Shown here: piece by piece, positions 48,182-60,342 of the stretch | Numbering within the stretch: position 1 is the stretch's first letter | Layout: every line of letters starts with the position of its first letter | Assembly (NCBI GenBank): GCA_948474755.1 | Contig: CAOLHI010001650.1 | Span: forward strand, 248,001-312,000 | Origin: Ctenosaura bakeri | Taxonomy: Eukaryota > Chordata > Lepidosauria > Squamata > Iguanidae | Reading direction: 5' to 3' | DNA: 64,000 nucleotides | The notes under the pieces: generated by a model | Databases searched by the model: none | What the model was told of the DNA's origin: nothing | Seen by the model: only the letters and a program-made list of their open reading frames with translations | Translations under genes and position numbers: made by a program

Positions 48182-49915
48182 TTTTGATCATGAGATCAAG
48201 TAAAATGCTTTTTAAAAGTAAACATATCTAACTATTTTGTCATACAAACATTTGGAAGGGTAGCTCTTCATATGAACACAGAAGAGTGAAGTGGCAGAGC
48301 TTAGTTCACCTAGATTAGTTTTGAGTAGAGAACTAGGGAGAATATAGGTGCTTGAATGCAAACTATAAACATCCGGTGTTTTCTGTGTGCTGCAGCGCAC
48401 AGTAACATTTTTTCCTTTCCTTTACGTACCAACTGCTCTGTGGAAGGACAGGCAAGAAGTTATTTTCAGTCTTCAAGTTTATCCTTTCACCAAAGTGTCT
48501 AAGTTTATCCTTTCTGAGTGTAATTATACAGTGCAGCTGGAACAAAGGAGAGAGCTAAAAAATACTACAGAACCTGTATTTGTCTAAATCCCATTCTCAA
48601 CTCCTATGGCATGTGTAATGATTTAACACAAACATATTTTAAGTCCCTGGAGCAGTAGCCACCCCTTGTACTTGCTTTGGTGTTTAAAGAACTGTAAACA
48701 GGTACATTTTCCATGTCTTTCAACCTGTGTTGATGAGTAAAGGGCCAAAATACGTGATTTTTTGAACAATTATTTTTGATTTCCTAAAACACTGGATGTA
48801 GGAGAGCTACAGCAGTGGCTCTAAATATTTATGGGCCAAAGAATTCACTTTAAAATCAACTAAAAGGGAAAGGAAGCCAGAGCAGAGAAGAAAAACAGGA
48901 TTGTATAACTTGATTAGACAGAGTGATGATTGGAGTATTAACACCATTTTCAGTCTTAACAATGTGGGGTTAGACAGAATCTCAATAAACAGATGGGTTT
49001 CCTGAGACCTTTTGTGTAGCTGGCAATTGTTCCTTCCAAAGAAAAGGAAGGAGATGACATTGGTTTCTGTTAAACTTTCTATGTTTGTTGTCAAGAGGGA
49101 ATGATCACGTGTTGTTAAACATTCTACATTTGTTGTTGTATTTGGTTTTTCTTCTTCTTACAAAGTAATTATTTGCCATCAAGATAAGCTTTCTTCTCTT
49201 TTAAATGTGGTAGTTCTTTCATAATCTCTCTCATCTTGGTAATCTGAAGCAGCAACTTTATCCAGGTCAGACCGTTTTGTCATCAGATTCTTTTGTAGGG
49301 TTGGAAGGGATGTTCTCATCTCTCTTCCCGTGCATAGTTCTGGACAGTATACAGCAGCTGGCAGTGTTGATTTGTAGCCTAAAAGAATAATACATTGGTC
49401 ATTCAGTCATGAGGTTTTCTTTGCAGAAGTACTACTCTCAGTTTTACTGTTTGAGGGTAGGGAACATTAGTGGTAATAACTCGAAAAGGTGGAAGATGGC
49501 CAGAATGTCTGGAATGCTGCTATAAATTGCTTGCATTGTCAGTTGTTATTTCATCTGGAATGCTGAAGTAAACATAATTATTTCTCAATTGTGCATAAAC
49601 ATTCTAACAGATAATGTCAGCTTAGAGTCTCACTATGCTTTGAATAACAGTACAGTCAAATAGAGGTTGAAATCCACAAAATGAAATAGAAGGTTCTGCC
49701 TGCATATTATTGCAGAAGGTTCTGGAGGGTGCCAATTGTCAATCAGGTGAAGAAGGCATGTGGGAACTCTGCAGACTGCCCCCCAAAGGCAATTGGTATG
49801 AACCTTACACTAATATAAGTCACCGAAAGAATTCTGCTTTAACTTGGAACATATTTGTTTGATAGGGAATAGATTGCAACATTTTGAGTAGATCATGCTG
49901 GCATTGTAATGTTTG

Positions 49916-49941
49916 TTTGGTTTGTTTGTTTGTTTGTTTTG
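49916..49941. repeat. (TTTG)n microsatellite
   Basis: About six TTTG units; encodes the KQTNKPNK run in minus-strand frames. Confidence 0.9.
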
Positions 49942-50204
49942 AAATCTTTTCCTTTCTATGAAATTTCTCCAAGTATTTATGGTCTGTGAGGAGGGTAAAG
50001 CACAAAGACATTTTTGAATAGCTTTGCATGACCAAACACTCACAAGATATACTTTTATTATTTGTGTACATCTTCCTGCTTTGCCAAGAATTGTGAAGCA
50101 GAATGTTTCTTGACAGCCACTCTGAACCACTTCATAGTAGCACTCAACCAAGTCTGTAGCTGTTGGCATCAGTGGAGCCAGAAACCACTGATGGCTTGTT
50201 GGTA

Positions 50205-50705
50205 CACTTGTCCCTCCACTTTCATCTGAGGGTTTGGGGCTCAGAACCCTCGTGAAAGTGGGAAAACTGCTAATAACTCCCCCCGCTCCCACTCCCATTC
50301 CTTTCCAGGGCTTCCCCCTTCCCATTCCCATGTAAAAGGGAATGGAATGGGGGTGGGTGGGGGAAGGCTCACATAAACTTTCCTTTCCCCTTCTGGAGCT
50401 CCTTCTGCCATTCCTATGCATTTGCCCATTTGCATTTGAGAACTCATGTGAGCCTTCCTCACTGCATTTCTTTCCATTTTGACTCACTATGAGTTCTCTG
50501 CACTTTGGCAAAATGCATAGGAATGTTAGGGGGAGCTCCGGCAGGGGTGGGGAAGGAAAGCTCTCCCTCTCTTTTGCCTTGGCATGAGTTCTTTGCACTG
50601 GGGCAAAATGCATGAGAATGGGAGAAGGAGAATGGGGGACGGCACACATACTTGCAATTTATCAAATTTGCAAATGTCAAACCTGCAAATGTGGAGAGAG
50701 AACTG
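50205..50705. mobile_element. Tc1/mariner-type MITE, 501 bp (family C copy 2)
   Basis: Left CACTTGTCCCTCCACTTTCA with gagggtttggggctcagaac; right gcaaatgtggagagagaactg; TA flanks (50203-50204, 50706-50707). The body contains loosely repeated modules (gagttctctgcactttggca and gagttctttgcactggggca). Most of a 279-codon minus-strand frame (49810-50649) is read through this element. Confidence 0.75.
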
Positions 50706-50969
50706 TATTAGAAAATAGGAAGATTGGGCATTAGAGATGATGTGCCCTTGTCTTTGTAAAGGCCTGATATGAACTCCCAAATCAGGCTGTGTTGGCTTTT
50801 AATAATAGAAGTTGTGCCTCTGTTGAGGTGTCTGACACACATCACCTTATATAGTTCAACATTTCTAGACAGCATCTCTCTTCTGAAGTCTCTGGCTCCC
50901 AGAGCATCATCTCATCACTGTTCAATTATACTTGATTCCAGTGTGTCATTATATTTATTCCTCTTTAAA

Positions 50970-51356
50970 GTAATGTGTCAGGCTCTGGAAAATAGTTTTA
51001 AGGATTACTCATGTGGTACAAGTAAAGTGTGTGTACACTGTGAAGTGTCATATTCATTGCCAGATAATTCTCAGTGCCATGCTTGTCAGTTTGAAGCATG
51101 TTGTTACCTGGGTCTTTTTGAAAAGAAGGGCATGTATTTTATAAAGACAGGTAGTGAAACAAACCTTTCTCCATTCCTAAATATCTACTTAAGTTTCCTT
51201 GCCTGTCTTGAGGAAATGAAAGAAAAACGTAGGAGCAGTGAAAGAAAAATGCAGGTGTTCAGTTTCAGTACTATGACTGTTCCTTTTGCTGAAGAGATTT
51301 CTATAGACACTACAGAAAATGGTAATAGACAACCGATAGTACTAGAAATATCATGA
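50970..51356 (+). other. Unrecognised Cys-rich open frame, possible pseudogene or repeat remnant
   Basis: The second part of a 195-codon + strand frame (ATG at 50769) looks more protein-like than its surroundings. It has CVHC and CHAC spaced by 11 residues (CxxC-x11-CxxC, zinc-ribbon-like), then CCYLGLFEKKG, a basic EEMKEKRRSSERK stretch and a TTENGNRQP tail. The first 65 residues look like chance translation. Frames just downstream (GTLVKEGRRIFDST, then YARYAHIIQELL, 51442-51681) also look coherent, as if one decayed coding sequence with frameshifts continued to 51680. It lies in a PLA2G4A intron. I do not recognise a family. A retrocopy or an unknown transposon protein is possible, and so is chance. 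Confidence 0.3.
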
Positions 51357-51834
51357 TCACCTTATCTTTTCAAAAAAGCCTGGTAGCTCTTTGTTAGCAA
51401 GGTCTGGCTGCAAGATTAGAAACTAGACCGATATTTTCTTTTTGCTCATCCTGCTCCAACTGGGAGTTGTACCTGTTTCAGTCATTTGTGGCACGTTGGT
51501 GAAAGAAGGAAGAAGAATCTTTGATTCTACAAAAGGCTCCCTACCTGATTGTCCAAATGGACAATCTTTACATTATGCACGTTATGCTCACATTATACAA
51601 GAGCTTTTAATCATTAAAAAAATATGCGAATTCTCTGAAAAGATGAACAAAATTGGATTAAACCAACCAGTGTACCATTGAAGCCTAGCTGAGAATATGA
51701 AGTGGTCTGTTCATAGCTGTTGGGCTCAATAATGACTAGAAGCATGGTCAGGCTGCGGACTTTATTTAACGGTGGAAAAATGCCACCAGCAATAATATAT
51801 CTAGGCAGTCACAGCTGGATTTCCAGCTAAAATT

Positions 51835-52150
51835 TTGTCTAACCTATTTGGTCCTCCGTGTATTCTCTTTTCAACCTATCTTCTGGTTGACTTGATAGGT
51901 AAAACAGGGCTAAGTGTGGTGAGCTTAATAGTACGTACTTTAAATCTGTCAGGTATTCCCATATGGCCACAGAATTTGTTTGCCAGTCCCTTCATGATAC
52001 CAGAAACTGGTTTAGAACTGAAGCAACTTCCTTGGAACTCAGTGGAAAGGAGGAAAAGAATTGGGTTACATCAGTATGCTGGTGACACTGTACTTCAAAT
52101 CTCTGGACAACCTCTTATGGTGGTTTCATATATGTTAAATAGCGTGGAGG
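51835..52150 (+). mobile_element. Possible reverse-transcriptase remnant
   Basis: An open frame ends RIGLHQYAGDTVLQIS, which resembles the HQYADDTQLYLS block of L2 reverse transcriptase with YADD changed to YAGD. The 60 residues before it are only weakly LINE-like. Confidence 0.35.
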
Positions 52151-53027
52151 TGAAATAAAGTCCAGAAGGACTATACGGGCCAAGGCACTGAACAGGAATC
52201 CCCTTGCCCCACTTGCCCCTCCAGGAAGGAAAAGAGCCACTAGAAAACCATGCATCTGTGTCGTATCTCAGTGGGGCAGCCTTGAAGGATACCATGTTCT
52301 TAGGCAAAGGTGGACAACTGTAGAGGGTGGGCAAACCATTTTTCTTCACTGCACACCTCCCAAGGGCTGCATAGCATCCCTGATGTGAATGGGAGTGAGA
52401 CCATATCACTTTCATTTTTAGCAATTTTTTGGTTTTTAAAAAGTTTTAGAGGTATATTGAGGGGCTTGGAGTTTATGGAGAAAATACACTGCATTTGGCA
52501 GAGGAATTAGGCCAACGGGAATGGAAAGTTGTCAAATTTTAAAATTTCTCCAGGGTTGGAATCTAGGCCTTTTGGGGGCTTCAAGGACCATAGCTTTGCC
52601 TACTCTTGGGCTGTGGTATAGAGAGCTATTGCAAGTGCAGCAGAACCAACAGGAACATGCTCTCATTTTCCAGTTCTTGGTGTAGGTCATCCAGCAAGAT
52701 GGTCACAAGTGCTGTCTCTTGTCTTATAACCAGACCTGAGAATGGACTGAAATGAATGAAGACAATTTGTTTCATCTTGAAACTCCTTCACCTAGGAGGA
52801 TACCACATGTTCCAACACCTTGCCAAAAAAGAAATGTTGGGTACAGCCCTTTGAATATTATTAAACAATGTTCACAGCACGAAGGTGTGATAATGGTCAG
52901 GCTTGTGGGGGGACTGGAAGTAAACTCAGTATGACAGAAAGTGATCTTCCACTTTGCCAAATGATATAGAGGATCAGAAGGATAATGCAAGTCAGTTGCC
53001 AGTGGCAATCATATGACCAAAATGTGT

Positions 53028-53080
53028 GTTAGTGTGTGTGTGTGTCTGCCTATCTATCTGTCTGACTATCTGTCTATTTT
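53028..53080. repeat. (TG)n and (CTAT/CTGT)n compound microsatellite
   Basis: gtgtgtgtgtgtgt followed by degenerate ctatctatctgtctgactat. Confidence 0.85.
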
Positions 53081-55414
53081 ATTTCAGGACTACTGTTTTC
53101 CCCCTGTCTTCACTTAACTTCCCTTAACTCTGCTAGTTAAGGCAGAGAATGAAAATTTGGTAAAAAGAAAATCTGATAATTAGAGGTGGAGCCCAATTAG
53201 AATTTGCAGGTTTGGATGTAAGCCAGTGCCCATCTTGACAGGTCAGGGCAAAGCCTTATGAGTGGAATCTGAAAGAATATAGAGTTTACTGCCATTGTTC
53301 AGACTGGAGTGGTCAAAGTGTGGGCAGAGGGTTAGATGTAGCCCCTCAAAGCTGTTTTTGAGATTTCTGATCTCCCCCCAGACTCCGGACCTTTTTCTGG
53401 TAAGAAAAAAGAGAGGGCATAAATTGGCTCTCCTAGAAGTCTCCAGGAGAGGCAATTCACCTTTTAGGTAGGTTAGAGGAGCCTCCTAACTATTCCCTTC
53501 CCCACAGTTTTTCAATCTAGAAATGGGCATGTGGCCACTTTGACTTTTGTTTTTGACCTTATTCTTACAGTTAATGAAGATTTCATAGAATTCCAAAGAC
53601 AGAAGATTGGCCTTTGGCTTGCTGCAGTTGCCCACCCTTGTGTTATACCACTGGACACACTTAGCAAGGATTGTTTGTGCCACATACAAGCTTTTGAAAA
53701 CTACTTAGAAACTTCAGTTTGAAACAACAAGCAAACAAAAAAATCAACCCCAAACGAACAAACAAAACAAACTCTGCCATGTCATTGGGTGGTTTTGGTT
53801 GGTGCTAGAACTTACCTTGCTTCTTTTCTATTTCCAAACACAATCCAGTGTTGGTGCTTCCCTTTAGAGCCCCAAACAACTTGGGCTGGATACCCAAAGG
53901 AACTCCTATGTCCATTCCAAGCAGCACATGCTCTGAGGTAGTTTTATCCTACTCCATTCCACCCATAATTTCAGCTGAATGGATGGTCGCAACTAGAAAC
54001 AGAGCCTTCTAAGTAGTGGCACCTCATTTGTTGAATTCTGTTCTCTGAGTGTTCTGCTTGATACCAACATTATTTTCTTTTCAGGACCAGGCAAGACGTA
54101 TTTATGTTTCTAAATTTGCTAATGCAATATTTTTAAAAATATACTATGCTTTATTTTCTCTTTGTAAGCTAATATAGAAGCTAATATGCTAGAAGACAGT
54201 ACAGAATAAATAAATAAAAAACCAGACAGAAAACAGTTTTGCTGGTTGAGCCTATAAAAGGGTGTGTGTCTGGTAGTCCTGTGGATTTTTAAGGCTGGAA
54301 AAGTTTATCACACTGGAACTGGCATGCTTTTCATAGTGTCAGCAGAATATCCCCAGAATTCTCTGCAGCATTTTAGATTTGACAGCAGGTGTATAAAGAA
54401 TCTCCGATAATATTTTGTTAAAGATTACATATATAAAAATTACAACACACACTCTTATAAGAAACAAATAACAAAATACTAATAAGCTACAAACAAACAA
54501 TTAACATCATAATAATTACTGACTCCCCAACTGAATAGCTAACAATTCAAATCCAAGCACATGTATAATAAAACACATACACGCACCAATACCCCTACTA
54601 ATAGATAATCTGCAAATCTATGTAAAAGTGACTTCCAACCATCTTTTTTATGGTTAAGCACATATATCCTACAGTCTCACCTTACTTTTTACAAACTGGA
54701 TGTCAGACTGGATATTATGTAAAAGCAGGTGAAATGATAACCATCAGTTTTGAATATTAATTTGGATTGTATATTAGAAGAAGCGTAAGAGTCTCACCTT
54801 CAGAGTTGCCTTACATCCCAGTATTGGAAGAAAAGCTCAACAGAAACCAAAGAATTACTGAATCAATATGGAAACAGTTATGGTAGAAAAAAAAGTTCAC
54901 AAATTATGCTCTAATAGTATATACTAGCATACTGGCTCTCTGGAAGTGTATATATTTGTACAAAGCTGTCACTAATACAATATTAAGATGCCATTTTATC
55001 CTTCCCAAAAGATGATTCAGCAAGCACAGAGTGAACTAAAGATTCCATGTTGGATAACTTTTGTCTTCTCTGGCCAAGGGTACTATACTCTTAGAGACGA
55101 ATGAATTGTTTGAACCTGCAGTTGGAGGGGAGGAGACAATTCAGTGAAGCTAAAATTAAAATCATAAAGGTGTGTGTGAGAGAGGAGACAAGCATTTGTG
55201 TAGGAGTGGTTGCAGTCGGTTAAACTCAATGTGGCTAAATTTAATCTGAAGACAGCTCATCTTCCAAATCAAGATGCTTTGTCTTCCAGTGAGTGCTTTC
55301 CTTACTTCAGCCAGCGAGTGTGGAAGTCTTAGATGAAATAAATGCTTTTGGTTTCATTTGTTTCACCTGTTGTATTTTATTTCCTTCCTAATTGATTGCT
55401 GTTTTGCTATTCAG

Positions 55415-55496
55415 GTGGAACACCAATATTCTCACAAATTTACTGTGACAGTGAAACAAGCCAAGAATGTCACCAAGGGAGCTTTTGGAGATATGC
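55415..55496 (+). CDS. PLA2G4A: PLA2G4A second coding exon (residues 12-38 plus one base)
   Basis: The exon runs from an acceptor (tgctattcAG, AG at 55413-55414) to a donor (GTGAGT at 55497). It encodes VEHQYSHKFTVTVKQAKNVT then KGAFGDM, plus the first base of the Leu39 codon. It forms the first strands of the C2 beta-sandwich and the start of calcium-binding loop 1; Asp37 is a calcium ligand in this family and is present. It enters in phase 0 from the previous exon and leaves in phase 1, completing a CTT codon with the next exon. No frameshift or stop is seen. Confidence 0.95.
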
Positions 55497-55782
55497 GTGA
55501 GTATTCTTAAACTTTGTTCTCCATTTGGTGGGGGTACTTTTTGCTGCATATAGCAAGGTTTTTTAATCATGTAAAAGGGTTTAACTTTAAAGGGAAATTA
55601 TTTTTTTCTCCCCCTCTGACTTTTAAATTACAGTAATCCACTGAGGAAATGCAGCTGTTTATTAATAGCATTTTGTGCTGAATTTTTTTTTAAAAAAAAT
55701 TCAATTTCCTTTATTGTTTTATGCATCAAAGTGCAACTAGAATTAGAATATTAACATTGATTTAAAAAGAACTCTAGCAGTT

Positions 55783-55865
55783 AGGGTACAATCCTGTATC
55801 CATCTTTCCAGGGGAAATCTACACTGAACTTAATGGGATTAGTCCTGAGTGGATACAAATACAAT
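55783..55865. repeat. Short recurring interspersed motif
   Basis: gtacaatcctgtatccatct then actgaacttaatgggattag and ctgagtgga. Similar stretches: 7258-7320 (ttgtgttcagtggggatcac), 24318-24380 and 35128-35180 (gcctactgaaatcaatgaaa). Probably one old, common amniote repeat. Confidence 0.4.
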
Positions 55866-56276
55866 TGTAGTATCGATCTACTGAAACCCAGAAGATGTCT
55901 GGTAGGACACTACCTTGCTGAATCATTAGTGCAAAACAGACGGTAAAAACATATTGAAATTGGCCTTTGGCTTTTCAAAAGCAATATGGCAAGAACACAT
56001 TGAAATTGTTATGTAATAGTATCATAAATCAATCTGTAGCTCTTCTTCTTTGTGTTCCCATTCTATTCTTTATTAGTTTCAAACCAAGGAACTTAATTCA
56101 CAGCCAAAATCACAGTCTGAGAAGTATGCATTCAGAAAAAAGAAAAAGAAAAAAAGCTAATACACTAAGCTAAGACAATATACACTAACTAAAACACTAA
56201 GTGCTATTGTACTAAAAATGCAAAAGAGTTCTCACCACCCCCCGTGCCAAACTGTAATGGAAGAAAAGAAGATAAA

Positions 56277-56441
56277 TGCTTCCTTGGAGTGTGGTGGAGT
56301 CACCTTCTTTGGAGGTTTTTAAACAGAGGCTAGATGGCCATTTGCTGGGGATGCTTTGAGTATGTGTTCCTGCATGGCAGGAGGTTGGACTGGATGGCCC
56401 TTGTGGTCCCTTTGAACTCTATGATTCTATGATTCTGTGAA
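56277..56441 (+). mobile_element. CR1 retrotransposon 3' end
   Basis: Short 5'-truncated CR1: ctttggaggtttttaaacag, ggaggttggactggatggcc and the diagnostic 3' octamer array attctatgattctatgattctg-type (56419-56438). It lies in PLA2G4A intron sequence beside an antisense L1 fragment. Confidence 0.88.
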
Positions 56442-56464
56442 AAAAGAAAAAAAAAATTATTCTA

Positions 56465-57390
56465 CCATTACAGATCCAACTAAGTAATCCTCGTAAAATT
56501 ACTAGAACTGTAGCCACAAACTTTGCATTATTAGATTTCTTATTGCTCAAAAAGTCCATAAGTGGTTTCCAATCTTTCAAGAAATCTCCAGCTGTCTTAT
56601 CCTTTAAATTTTTGAGCTAACAGCAATCTTAACAATCCATGTTTGAGCAATGTTCTTGCTACTGTTATCATGTAGCAAAAAGGTAATACATGTTTACTGT
56701 CTAATTCTTTATCCATAATACCTAGCAAAAAATTTCTGGTGACATTACAAAATACATCTTTAAAAGTTTTTAGATTAACATGCAAATCTGAGACCAATAA
56801 CTTTTTGCCTTCTTTCAAGTTTGCCACATATGGGAAAAGGAGCCCTTCTTATCTTGATATCCCTAATGTTGATTTGAAGCATTATTAGGCATTTTTAACA
56901 AGCTATTTGGGATTATATACCATCTACACATAATCTTATACGTGTTTTCTTTTGAATTACTGCACAAAATAAATCTTATATCTTTAGACCGTATTTTTTC
57001 CCTGTATGTCCACTTGAACATTATACCCAAAATTTTGGTCCCACCTTGTTATATACTTTTTAATAACTTCATCCTCCATCTCTAGTTTCAAAAGACTTTT
57101 GTACACTTCTTAATTACATGGTCATCATCTTTACACAACTCTAAATAAAACTCATTTTGTCCAACCTCTATGGCTAGATCTCTCTTATCTTGATTAAATC
57201 TGTCCTTGAGTTGCATATAAGCAAACCAATTAAGGTCTTTGCCTTCCTTAAAAAGCATCTCACTTGATTTAAACTCCCAGCTGACTTGGTCAAAATATAA
57301 AAAGTCATCATGAAACAACCATCTTTGATTTTTAATCCATTGTTTCCTGAATAAGCCTTCCTGTGATGATGAAGTAGTTAATATCATCTA
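56465..57390 (-). mobile_element. L1 ORF2 C-terminal fragment, antisense
   Basis: Read on the minus strand, this gives YMQLKDRFNQDKRDLA, then a frameshifted CRWY(L/I)-P motif, then FLLGIMDKELDSKHVLPFCY and finally DFLKDWKPLMDFL. These match successive parts of the C-terminal third of reptile-type L1 ORF2. At least two frameshifts and several stops show it is dead. The A-rich sequence at 56085-56230 on its left may be the L1 3'UTR, with the CR1 copy at 56277-56441 inserted between, but that join is uncertain. Confidence 0.75.
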
Positions 57391-58587
57391 AGGAAAAAGT
57401 CTCTGCTTTCTGTGTTCCCATTCTAATTCAGCTGTATTAGGGACAGTTGCAGAGCAAACATTTTAGATACAGAAGTTTTGAAATTCTTCTGGCTGTTACC
57501 AACCAACTTTAACTTCAACGTGTATGTGTGTGTGAGACGGAATATTTGTGAAGAAGTTATGTTCTCGTGCTCTGTCTCTCTTTCTCCCTCTCCAGTGTAT
57601 GTATTAAGCAAGCTAATTTGTTGTTTGGGCACAGAATGAAGCAATCTAAACCTCCTCCGATGATATGCTGTTAGTAACCATCAGATAACTGTTTCACCAT
57701 CAGGAAAATTTCGAGTACTAAATCAGTTCAAATGCTCATTTGTTAAAGAAGCTGCATGAACTGGTTGTCCTCAGAATCAAGAGCTGATTATGCTAAGTTT
57801 AGTATTGCTCATTAATTTAAATATATTATGCAAAAAAATGACTGAATCATGGCTGGAATCTGCTTATTTGAAGGGGTCATCTCAAAACGTCATAGTATAG
57901 CGCCCAATGTACCCATTTTTCACAAGATCAAGGCTACTCCCAGCAACCAATATGGCAACAATGGTGGGGCATATAGAGTGCATAAGTGTATATTTATTTA
58001 GGCAATAGAGATTTTCAGCCGAAGTATGGAACCCAATAGTTCGGATACACTATGCATACTTATATTTGTTATTTATATAACAGCTTATTCCAAGTAGCAA
58101 ATATATAGAGCCCGTTAAATCTCTGTGCCATGGCCACCATGAGAAAAATCCCTTTTCTGTTTGGAGAAAATACCTCGTTTGTGTCAATGGATGCTTTCAG
58201 CCCCCAAACAAGTACCAGTTTCATAATTTTTTTTTTTCTGTATTCCTCACCAAGGACTTAATCTCCACTCGCTTTATTTTCTTGATTCGTATCTGCCCAT
58301 TCCCAAGTAAAGCAATTGCACTGTTAAAAAGGCAACTTACTCTTTCAGTTGTTGCATTTGAAGTGCATGACTGAAATCAGCTAGAAAGGTGAGGAATCCT
58401 ATGGCCTAACAATGTTGGTGGCCTGCTTATACCAGGATAATGTTGGATTAAGTTAAAATCTTACTCAGTCTTTGCACAGTGTTTTCTTTTGCATGTATAA
58501 CATGAGGTAAAAGATAAGTGGCCCTGTCTCATACAACCTTTTATTTGACTTACAGTCTCCTTGTTGGAGGTGTTATATATTGATTCT

Positions 58588-58985
58588 AAAAATGGAAAGA
58601 ATATTCAAAAATATTCTTTAAAATGGTAACAATTGTGTTTCTTCAGTATCAGAAAATTCTGATGGGGAGAATACTGAATTTATGAAAGTCTTTGCAGTTA
58701 AGAAATTATTATGTTGAAAATTCACACTTTTTTGTGCAGAAAATGCTGTCGTAAGTTTGCACATGGTTTTCTGTGCAGGAATCAGTTATTTTCTACACGC
58801 AAATACTGCTTTCTTTGCAGAAAATGCTCTTTCTTACACACATACACACACACAAATCCCCTGTGCAAATCTTGCACAGAATATATTCCAGATTGCCAAT
58901 AATCTTTGAAAACTATACAGTTTTGGAACACTTTCTCATGAGGGAAGTTACTTGTTAAAATTTCTTGTGGTTTCTTTTTAGGGCA
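58588..58985. repeat. Dispersed gcagaaaatgct-type repeat, copy in PLA2G4A intron
   Basis: Same start (atggaaagaatattcaaaaa), same modules (tgcagaaaatgctgtcgtaa, tttgcagaaaatgctctttc) and same end (gaagttacttgttaaaattt) as the copy at 26948. A CA-rich stretch (58834-58853) has expanded inside it. Confidence 0.7.
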
Positions 58986-60193
58986 AGAGGAAACTTAATT
59001 CAATCCTATTATACATAATATTTTATCTGTATTTAGGAAATCAAATTAAGAGAAATTAGAATGAACAGTAAGAACAGGAAATGTAGATTAAAGAACATAG
59101 ATCATAAGAACATAGAACATATAGAAATATAGGAAGAGAGATACAAGGAAATGTAGATTATGTTTTCTGATATTTGTTTGATTTTTGTGCTTACAATATT
59201 ACTTAACATTACAATTGTTATTTTGAAATATTTCTGGATTTTTGCTTATAAAAATAAAGTTTAAAAAAGAACAGTAAAAAATTATCTCCCTAACGATACA
59301 AGTGTGCTGTAACTAGGAGTATTTTGATCAGAAAACTGTTCTCTACAAATTGTAGGAAGAGGTAGAGGCATTTTATTTCTCAATTAGGGCTAAGTAGAAA
59401 CCACAATTTGCACCATCTCTTCTGTTGGTTTTCTGTTGTGCACTTACTTTAGGAGAGAGTTCTGACAGAGCAAAGGATTTAGTGCATGTCTACACTGGCC
59501 AAACCCCTGATGTCTATAGAGCTTCATATTCTGTTGATCTGTGCCTGAAACTGTTGGTCCATTGTTGAGAGGACATTGTTAGAGGCTTGTGTTCTTAATA
59601 AGACTGACCTTCAGGGACAGCTATGCCATTAAGCAGAGTGAATCATATACCTAAAGCAGCAGATAAAGGTCGTAAATGGTTAATATTAATTTATTATTGT
59701 TGCATTTTGTTGCATGGAGAGAGGTACTTGTAGGATCTTCTTCCTCAGGTTTCATAATAATTTGCTTGGCAATGAGACATGTGTACCTTATTAAGGTGGG
59801 AGAAGGATCATTTGTTGCTCTAACTCAGATACAAAAGCTTCTTGTTTGATGCTGAGCTTTCTCATCTGGTATGCCTGTTGCTGTGCCTTCTTGTCTGGTA
59901 TGGAAACAGCAGTGATTCAGCTCACATTTGTATGGCCTCTGTATACATACTCAGACTATCATGTGGTTGGTAAGAATTAAATTGAGACCAGTTGGCTAAA
60001 TCAAACTTTAGTTCCAGATAGAGTGGACCTGTTTAAATGAATGGAGCTTGTTAGTGCTTAGTCACGCAGTTAGGAAATTCCTCAGTATTTCAGTGGGTTT
60101 ACTTGAGTTGGGACTAAAATTGGAATTAGTCCTTTGCAATTTACCTCTCAAGGTATTGGAGAAGTTATTATTCATACCTGCATTTTATTTCAG

Positions 60194-60342
60194 TTGACAC
60201 TCCAGACCCCTATGTGGAACTTTTCATCCCGACAGCCCCAGACAGCCGAAAGAGAACAAAACATATCAATAACAACGTGAACCCTGAGTGGAATGAAACC
60301 TTTGAGATGATCTTAGATCCCAACCAGGAAAATGTTCTAGAG
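60194..60342 (+). CDS. PLA2G4A: PLA2G4A third coding exon (residues 39-88)
   Basis: Acceptor tttatttcAG (AG at 60192-60193) and donor GTAACA at 60343 bound a 149-base exon that completes 50 codons with the C carried from the previous exon. It encodes [11 protein letters not shown], then a PDSRKRTKH stretch, [13 protein letters not shown] and DPNQENVLE. Asp40 and Asp43 (loop 1) and Asn65 (loop 2) are conserved calcium ligands of the cPLA2 C2 domain. The NPxWNETFE motif is a general C2 signature. The frame stays open past the donor for about 49 codons into the intron, which is chance read-through. The following exon, with loop 3 ligands, was not found before 64000. Confidence 0.96.

Larger units (their letters stand above)
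43125..55414 (+). other. PLA2G4A: PLA2G4A intron between first two coding exons (12.3 kb)
   Basis: GT-AG intron. It holds an L2 copy with a nested foldback element, a tRNA-derived SINE, a Tigger-like MITE, an unexplained 195-codon open frame and AT-rich unassigned sequence (43140-44890, 45380-46370, 48190-50190, 52500-55380). No exon-like conserved coding was recognised in those stretches. Confidence 0.85.
55497..60193 (+). other. PLA2G4A: PLA2G4A intron between second and third coding exons (4.7 kb)
   Basis: GT-AG intron entered in phase 1. It contains a CR1 3' end, an antisense L1 ORF2 fragment and one copy of the dispersed gcagaaaatgct-type repeat. The stretches 57650-58580 and 59000-60180 show nothing I can name. 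Confidence 0.85.
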
